DNA of 64,000 nt. It comes from Cryptomeria japonica. Its lineage: Eukaryota > Streptophyta > Pinopsida > Cupressales > Cupressaceae. Of the stretch, positions 57,931-64,000 are shown one piece after another; position 1 is the first letter of the stretch; each line of letters opens with the position of its first letter. The notes under the pieces were generated by a model. The model ran no database searches. It was given only the letters and a program-made list of their open reading frames with translations, and had not been told where the DNA came from. The stretch covers positions 25,760,501-25,824,500 of the forward strand of contig NC_081412.1 in assembly GCF_030272615.1 (NCBI RefSeq), read 5' to 3'. The position numbers and the translations under genes are program-made.

Positions 57931-59878
57931 GTGAGACAAGGGGATGACTTAAGATTTCCAACCATGGCTTGAAATTGGTATTCAGATTTGCAGGGACTGA
58001 CGCCTCTTGGAGTGCTTGATCCAAGATAGTTTTATGAGATGGCGATAGACGCAAAAGCTCTAAAATGGATATAAGCGCAGGCGTTTTGTCTAATTGTTTC
58101 ACAAGATTGTACTGCTTTGGGATGGAGGTGGTACCTTGTGGAGCTGCTTTGATGGTGACCTTGCCACGATGTGTAACAACATTGCAATTTGAGTTGGGAT
58201 TTTTGAAGGTTATAGTTGCAATTTGTTCATTGGCATCATACAGATGATTTACAGTGTAATTATATGCAGCCTGTGTATAATCAGTGGTATCAGTGCCTCG
58301 CCTAGAAGTGGAAGGACCCCTTTGATCTTGTGATGGAAGTGGATTTTTGAACATCAGATGATCATTATTAGTTGTTTTTGGGTCATGTCCTTCAATTTCA
58401 ATTTCTCCTCGATCAATAAGATCCTGAATGAGATCTTTCAATCGGTGACAATTACTTGTTTTGTGTCCTCTTCCTTGATGGAATTCACAGTGTTCAGTAT
58501 CTCTCCACCATGCCGGTTTGACCTGAGGCTCATAGTTTGATAGTTTAGGTAGAGTGACCAAATTTTGAGAAATGAGTTGTCGCAACACGGTTTCAATGGG
58601 TTCCCCTAAGGGAGTGTATGTGCGTTTCTATTTTTGCTGATGAGGTCTTGGTTCATCGTGAGAGGTGATGCGACCTTGATTGGAAGGAACATTTGTGTTA
58701 TTCTGAGGTGGAGGATTTTGTCCTGCAAACCGAACCACAGGTTGTGTATTTTGGATAGTTCGAGCATCCACAACCCCATCGTTGACAATATTCTTGTTTT
58801 TGTTCCAGAAGTTTGGTTTATCGCTATTGAAGCGCGGGCGAGGACCATCTTTTGGTTCATTAAATATTTTGATGAGTCCTTTCTTGATGAGTGCCTGTTC
58901 ACACTTCAAACCCTTGGTGATCATATCGTTAAAAGAGTCTGTGTCTTTGACATCCAGGTGAAATTCCATTTCTTCGTTTAAGTTGGAAATGAATATTTCC
59001 ACTAGTTCTCGTTCAAGTAACTAAAGAGAACGTCTGCTAGACATTTGGTGCCATCGTTGTAGGAATACTGAGAATAGTTCACCTGGTTTTTGTTTGGTAT
59101 TGCACAGATCAGCCATGGTGATGTCGCGTTCAATGTTATGGGAGTAATGAGCTAGGAACTTCTGGATGAGTTCCTCAAATGTTCTTATGCCACCTGATAG
59201 TCGAGAAAACCATGATGTGGTTGCTCCTCCTAAGCTTTGGGGAAAAAGGCGCATGAGGTATGTGTCTTCATATGCTACTTCGAGGCAAGCGGAATGAAAT
59301 TTTTGGACATGATCATGAGGGTCTCCCTTTCCTCTATATTTTTTGAATTTTGGTGTTTCGAACCCACGTGGAAAGGGTGGAATATAAAGATTCCTATCAA
59401 AAGGATAGGGACAGATGTCGTTAAGTGAGAATTGATTGGTCTTAACACCACTATGAAGTTGTTGGGCGAGATTCTCGACTTGTTGCCACAACATCTCCAT
59501 TTCATTTGGAGGAGGAGGTGGTGGGTTACCTCGAGGAATGTTATATCTGATGGGATCTCTACCTCTTTCCTCTTCATGGCGACTTTGTCTTTCTGATGCT
59601 TGTCTTAACTGGGCAAGATCAAAGTCAGAGGGGAGTTTTGCTCCTTCTTGAGTGAGTTTTAAGAAGTGAGCATCCGCATTGCTCCTGAGTATTTCGTCAA
59701 AAAGTCTATTAAAGAGAGGGTTATGTTGGGCCCTTTCTATTGTTGCAGGAGTAGGAGTACTTGGGTTTTCGTCATTCGCATTTCCTCCAAGTGCTTCTTG
59801 AAATTCATTGAGATTTTCCTCTTCTTCTTCTTCTATTTCGATTTCTCGTTGCCTTGACTGTGATCGGGTTTGAGCCAT
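57833..59878 (-). pseudogene. gag: gag (element C)
   Basis: The ATG at 59878 gives MAQTRSQSRQREI, matching element A; the longer open frame up to 60004 is leader. An acidic run, then GNPPPPPPNEME, the gag core (FPRGFETPKFKKYRGKG, AYEDTYLMRLFPQSLGG, TFEELIQKFLAHY), stop at 59021-59023, ELVEIFISNLNEEM, stop at 58628-58630, TPLGEPIETVLRQLISQ, and the knuckle-like CEFHQGRGHKTSNCHRLKDL (C-x2-H-x4-H-x4-C) at about 58447-58491. A 4-bp deletion near 57975 relative to A shifts the frame into the protease. Confidence 0.9.
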
Positions 59879-60328
59879 TTTGTTTATGAGTCTTTGTTGA
59901 AGTTGATTGAAGATGATGATGAGTTTTGGATGAAATGAGAGATTGATGGTTGGTGAAGTGTGTTGCACGTAGATCTCTAGCACTTTTAAGGTAGATGTAA
60001 CCAAAATTCCTTCTTTGAATTGCTTGCTTGTTTGATAAGTTTGGATGTGATAAGGTGTAGAGAAATCTGAGATGTGTTACAGATTTAACTACCTAGAAAT
60101 GAGAGGATTCACTCATGAACTAGTTTTAACCTGCGTAGATGTGTCTCTTAGGATGAGCTTATCCTAGATGTAGAAACAATCTAAAAAGTGATGTGATGTG
60201 TTTGATTCAAGCAATATCTAAAAAGAGAACTTGGGATAAGAACCTCTTAATGTTTTGAGAGTTGGGACGGATTGATGATGAAGTGATGATGTATGAGTGA
60301 GATGATGGATGAAATTTTTTTTTCAACC

Positions 60329-60709
60329 TCAATAAAAACTTTGTGTTACAAATGGGACAAACTCTATCTCTTCCCTTTCAGGTGTTGGTGGTATTTCTCG
60401 AGCTGTGTTGTATGTGATACAGATGTTTGGGAAGAAGTTGGGATTAATCTTACCTCCTTGGTTTTTGTGATAACTCAAAGCTCTATATTGCATAAAACCT
60501 CTGCGGTTCAATGTCTCTGAATCAAATTTGTTTGTTTTGCCTTGAAGGTAGAGACGCATGCGATGCAGAAAGACTCTATGTGAGACAAAGATTTGTCTAT
60601 TTAGATAGAAGAACTTCCTTCTTTTGATCAAAGCCTTTGAGCTTAATGGTCTTCTTTTCAAGTTGATATTCTGATGACGCTTCTTTTGCAAGATGTGAAG
60701 AATGGTCAT
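60329..60709 (-). CDS. ORF1 upstream of gag (element C)
   Basis: 126 codons from the ATG at 60709 (M-T-I-L-H-I-L, matched in A); the frame is open further upstream to 60841 without ATG. Basic block RRPLSSKALIKRRKFFYLNR, then MRLYLQGKTNKF, YRALSYHKN, and an acidic C-terminus PPTPEREEIEFVPFVTQS. A 5-T run (A has 4 T) ends the frame at Y-stop soon after, so C-terminal codons present in A are lost here. No domain recognised. An extra ORF before gag is known in Ogre-type Tat elements. The frame could also be a conserved leader RNA by chance open. Confidence 0.55.
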   Translation of the reverse strand: MTILHILQKKRHQNINLKRRPLSSKALIKRRKFFYLNRQIFVSHRVFLHRMRLYLQGKTNKFDSETLNRRGFMQYRALSYHKNQGGKINPNFFPNICITYNTAREIPPTPEREEIEFVPFVTQSFY

Positions 60710-62454
60710 AAAATTTTGACTCTCTTTTTTTGTTTGTACTTTGTTTTTGATGTGTTTGATTGGATGAATACTTTGTTTTGGAAAGTGATTTTCTGATTGA
60801 TGTTTCTTTGACAAGAAAACAAAGCAAGCACACAAACACAAGAATGTTGCCTAAAAGGCACAAATGAGTATGGGTCTAGATCAACCCAATCCTTGGACTT
60901 GTATATGACCCTTCCTTTAGATGTATTTTAAGGTGTATTTCCAAAGCCTGAAGCCGGCTCAATTTGCACTAGGTCTTTAAAACGAACACACTTCAGACAC
61001 TTTTTATCCCTAAGGTCAAATGGCCAGTTGTGATAAATTTAGCCCACATCTTGATATTTCTTTGACTTTGGTACTACATACCTTATGAATCCCGCTGTGG
61101 TAGGTAAGGATGTGATATACTAAGTCTTGCACGAGCATAACAAATAGATGATCCCTATGATGGGGGAGTCACCACTTTTATCAAGCCACAAGTGACTTTT
61201 CAAAAAGCTATGTTTCTACTCAAGGAAATATGTATGGTGAGTATCTTGGGAGAAAAACAATCTATGCTCTTGCACTAAATTATATCGCAAATATCCTCAA
61301 TCAATAGAATGGGTGGGCTACTACTTAAAGGTGTTTAGTCATGTTCGATATTTTTGGACATAAGTTCATTCTGCAGTGACTCACTTAAGAGCCTTGTAAC
61401 TGGTGGTGGGGCCCATTTGTCCTTTCGGCCAGTTACACTATAGGAACAGTTATATCCAAGGCTACAGCTTTCGCTCTCACCTAATTTCTATAGTGGTTCG
61501 AAGGATTTACCACTCGAGGTCGTTCCCAAGAGTATCGATCCCTTGGCAGGCCTCTCTTAAAAAGATAAAATGTGAGTGTTACTAACACTTTTCTCTTGCA
61601 CCTAGGACCACGAAAGCCAAGGGAGAGGATAGTGTGTGTTAGAGGTAGGACCACTCGACTGACCTTTTTGCACAAGTGTGCCAAACACAAAATTCACTTG
61701 TTCTTTTTAATCCATCATTGCAATGTGATCTAACTATTTGGAGATGTTGCTCCAACAGCCATGGTGTTCATTTTAACTTCAATGGCAAAATGTGTTGTAA
61801 TCTAGAAATTTGAAAATCCTGGTCAACTTAATGAAAAACACGTTTGCATGAAGTGAAATCGCTTGCAAAAATCAAAACAAGTGGATTGTGTATTTTATTT
61901 GCACCAAAATTTTGAAGTGTGGATTGTAAATTTTAGGTCCGAATTGATGCAAGGGAATCAAATTTGTGTTGTTGATTTTAAGCACCAAAAGAAAATGAGT
62001 CCTAACTTGCAATGAAAGCAAATTTGAAGTTGTTGTTCTTTTTACCTTGCAATAAAGAAAGATGAATGTTCTTTTTACGCACCAAAAACAAGTTTGAGGT
62101 TCATTTTATGCACTCCAAAATAAAATGTGAGGTTTATTTTAACTTGTGCAAGAAGGAAAAATGGATTCTTTTTAACCAACTTTTGTTGAAAGAAAGTAAA
62201 AAATGAAACTTAAAGCATCTAAACTAACTCCTTCCCTTGCACAAAAAAAGATTAGAACCTGCACATAGTCAATGATCAAATGTTAGTGTGGGCTTACACA
62301 AGCCTAAATTCTGATTTTGGTTACAAATTTTACAAATCCTGATCCTGAAATGTCCTGAAATTTGACTAAGTCTGAAATTTGGATGATCTTCCAAAAACTA
62401 GATTTTGCATTTCAACTCCTAGAGGTCTGAAACCCCTCTCAAACATCTTGACAA

Positions 62455-62543
62455 TATATATGGAATATAACTTAAAGTATAAGAAAGAGAAAAGAGAAGA
62501 GGAAATGTCACTTATACTTAAATGTTATATTCCATATATATTC
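62455..62543. repeat. Inverted repeat in the element C leader
   Basis: TATATATGGAATATAACTTA (about 62455-62475) pairs with TAAATGTTATATTCCATATATA (about 62518-62540) around a purine-rich loop (GAAAGAGAAAAGAGAAGAGG). It could fold as a long AU-rich hairpin, or be a small MITE-like insertion. No equivalent was noticed in element A. Confidence 0.6.
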
Positions 62544-62579
62544 TACCTCCCACAAGCCTAAGAAAAATAATTTTATTCG

Positions 62580-62880
62580 TTACAAGGCCTTTTTTATAAC
62601 GTTCTGTTGCAATAGCGCTAGTCTGTGTGAAAACAGAAGCGCTACTTTAACACAAACGCGCTAAAATATTACAAAAGCGCTGAAAGAAAATATTTTTACA
62701 GCAATACAAAAGCGCTAATATAAATACAAAAGCGCTAATTCATGAACAAAAGCGCCAAAATACTGACAAAAGCGCTAATTCTTTGACAATAGCGCTATTG
62801 TAAGAAAAAAAACGCTAAAATACAAAAAGCAATAGCGCTAAAACGCGACAAAAGCGCCAAAGCGCGACCTGTGTGTCAAG
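62580..62880. repeat. AGCGCT-type repeats in the element C leader
   Basis: A dozen or more AAAAGCGCTAA / AATAGCGCTA words (ACAAAAGCGCTAATATAAAT, ACAATAGCGCTATTG, AAAACGCGACAAAAGCGCC). Counterpart of 8040-8345, denser and less decayed. Confidence 0.8.
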
Positions 62881-62937
62881 TTCAATAGTCAGACATGTTA
62901 ATTTGCTAAAAAAAATGATATTTTTGGTGTTTCGATT

Positions 62938-62954
62938 TCACGTCGGGTTCACCA
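62938..62954 (-). other. Primer-binding site of element C
   Basis: Minus strand TGGTGAACCCGACGTGA, two bases after the LTR. Differs from the element A site at one base (CGT for CAT). Confidence 0.85.
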
Positions 62955-62956
62955 AA

Positions 62957-64000
62957 TGATGCCCTCCTAAATGGCACAAGGTTAGCAAATGATAAATAAC
63001 ACAAAAGACACGAAACCGTTAGTGTTAGTCAATCAAAAACTAATCTAAAAAGGCATACCAAGAGAGACACTAAAAACATGCAAGCATATTTAACTATCAA
63101 AGCAAACATGATGAGGCATCTCCAAATACCTCCTAACATGCTCTTAGTTTCTTTCTCCCTTGTTCCTCTCCTCTCCAAGTTCCAAAATAGTGTAGCTCTC
63201 AGCAACTTTTTGCACTATGGATGCTTATGGAGGATTGAGATTGTAGTATAGCTCTAAATGTGAAATGAAAAGCTAATACTATGCTATTGATGCTAAAATG
63301 ATATATTTTAACCAAAATGACAAAATATTAGATTGCCTATGCTAAAATGCTCTCTTAAAATGCCTATAGCTTAAATGCATACAAGTTTTCAGGATCTGGA
63401 TTATGAAGAAATGAGCTCTATTTATAAGAAAAATGGAGCAATGGATGGTCAGGATTAAAAGGTTTAATCAAGGGCCAAGCTTGAAAGTTGGGGATCCATG
63501 TGCACAATTTGCACCAACGAAATGGTGACAAGTGTCAACATAGGGTTGGGTTGAGAAAAGGGGTTGGAGAAGGAGACCTCATGGTTATCTAGAAGGTAAG
63601 GGTCAAGCCTAAATTAGGATTACCCACTAGATTAAGAGTTAATCCAAGGATAAACCTTTGTGCAAATGATTAAGAGATAATCATGGTCAAAGCATTACAG
63701 GCTTGATGAGACAAGTTTGAAATAACCATAAATGGTTATGTAAGAGCCATAAATGGTCATGTAAGAGCCATTAGTGGTCTTGGAAGACTTTGGAGGTTAA
63801 TTTGTTGAACACACAAAGCATTAAATGATTTTCAAAGACTTTTGAAGTCTTTGAGAAGTGACTCCATTTTGCTTAGGAATGTGACAATAATTAGGGGACT
63901 GATTAGGCTAATTAGGAAGGGGTTAGAAGAATCTAGAAGGGGATTAGATTTTGCAAGTGGATTTGGTGGGTGAGGGAAAATAAGATTTTATTAAAATAAA
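62957..64000 (-). repeat. Element C 5' LTR (cut by window edge)
   Basis: 1044 bp visible, nearly identical to the matching part of 45498-46869. TATA box reversed at 63416-63426. The outer end and the second ATAAG target copy should lie about 330 bp beyond the window. Confidence 0.95.

Larger units (their letters stand above)
60842..62937 (-). other. Element C 5' leader, noncoding
   Basis: About 2.1 kb between primer-binding site and ORF1. 61070-61680 matches element A 9040-9650. 61690-62240 is rich in AAAATGA and TTTGCAA-type words, like A 8555-8985. 62455-62535 holds an inverted repeat: ATATATGGAATATAACTTAAAG near 62455 and TTAAATGTTATATTCCATATATA near 62518. Confidence 0.6.
45498..64000 (-). 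mobile_element. Element C: Tat-type Ty3/Gypsy element, 5' LTR running off the window
   Basis: Same plan as element A on the opposite strand: 3' LTR 45498-46869, polypurine tract, antisense PMD gene (plus strand), ATG-rich tract, conserved block, integrase to gag, ORF1, leader, primer-binding site and 5' LTR from 62957. No foreign insertion inside, so the internal length of about 16.1 kb (46870-62956) shows the family's real size. Gag-pol keeps one frame over long stretches with single stops and one 4-bp deletion, so it is better preserved than A. Confidence 0.95.

Noticed and set aside
62580-62880. CRISPR-like array
   Set aside because: The AGCGCT words are short, degenerate and irregularly spaced, lie in a plant retrotransposon leader, and have no cas genes nearby.

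Overview
This window looks like intergenic DNA from a large, repeat-rich seed-plant nuclear genome. A conifer or other gymnosperm is my inference from the very large Tat-type elements and long nested stack; the species cannot be read from the sequence. No intact host gene, rRNA, tRNA or CRISPR array is visible. At least 85% of the window is nested LTR retrotransposon sequence, nearly all broken by stops and frameshifts.

Layout. 1-1913: a decayed coiled-coil-rich coding remnant I do not recognise. 1914-6458: AT-rich DNA without genes, with one ~200-bp tandem duplication. 6459-29414: element A (+), a complete ~23-kb Ty3/Gypsy element of Tat type (second, archaeal-type RNase H), bounded by 5-bp GAGTC target duplications; its first RNase H is split at 16021-20118 by a rearranged Ty1/Copia mosaic. 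29415-30009: flank. 30010-32796: 3' part of a Copia element (-). 32797-44770: element B (-), an older truncated relative of A, itself hit by element D at 35583-43459, a complete chromodomain Gypsy element (-) with GGGAA duplications. 44771-45497: part of a Copia LTR, interrupted by element C (45498 to beyond 64000, -), a second nearly full-length relative of A whose 5' LTR runs off the window.

How the parts work together. A and C share one plan: LTR, unusual primer-binding site, ~3-kb leader with AGCGCT-rich repeats, a small ORF1, gag, protease, a G-patch segment, RT, RNase H, archaeal-type RNase H, integrase, a conserved noncoding block, an AT-rich tract, then a gene on the opposite strand encoding a plant mobile domain (PMD) protein, the polypurine tract and the 3' LTR. 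The antisense PMD gene has a 75-nt first exon, a 0.6-0.75-kb intron rich in AGCGCT-type repeats, and a ~2-kb second exon. The 75-nt exon and intron position are kept in all three relatives (A, B, C). This antisense, intron-containing cargo gene is the most interesting system here.

The nesting gives a relative order: B before D and before the Copia LTR at 44771; that Copia LTR before C; A before the Copia mosaic inside it. Domain names come from motif recognition by eye; no database search or alignment was run.
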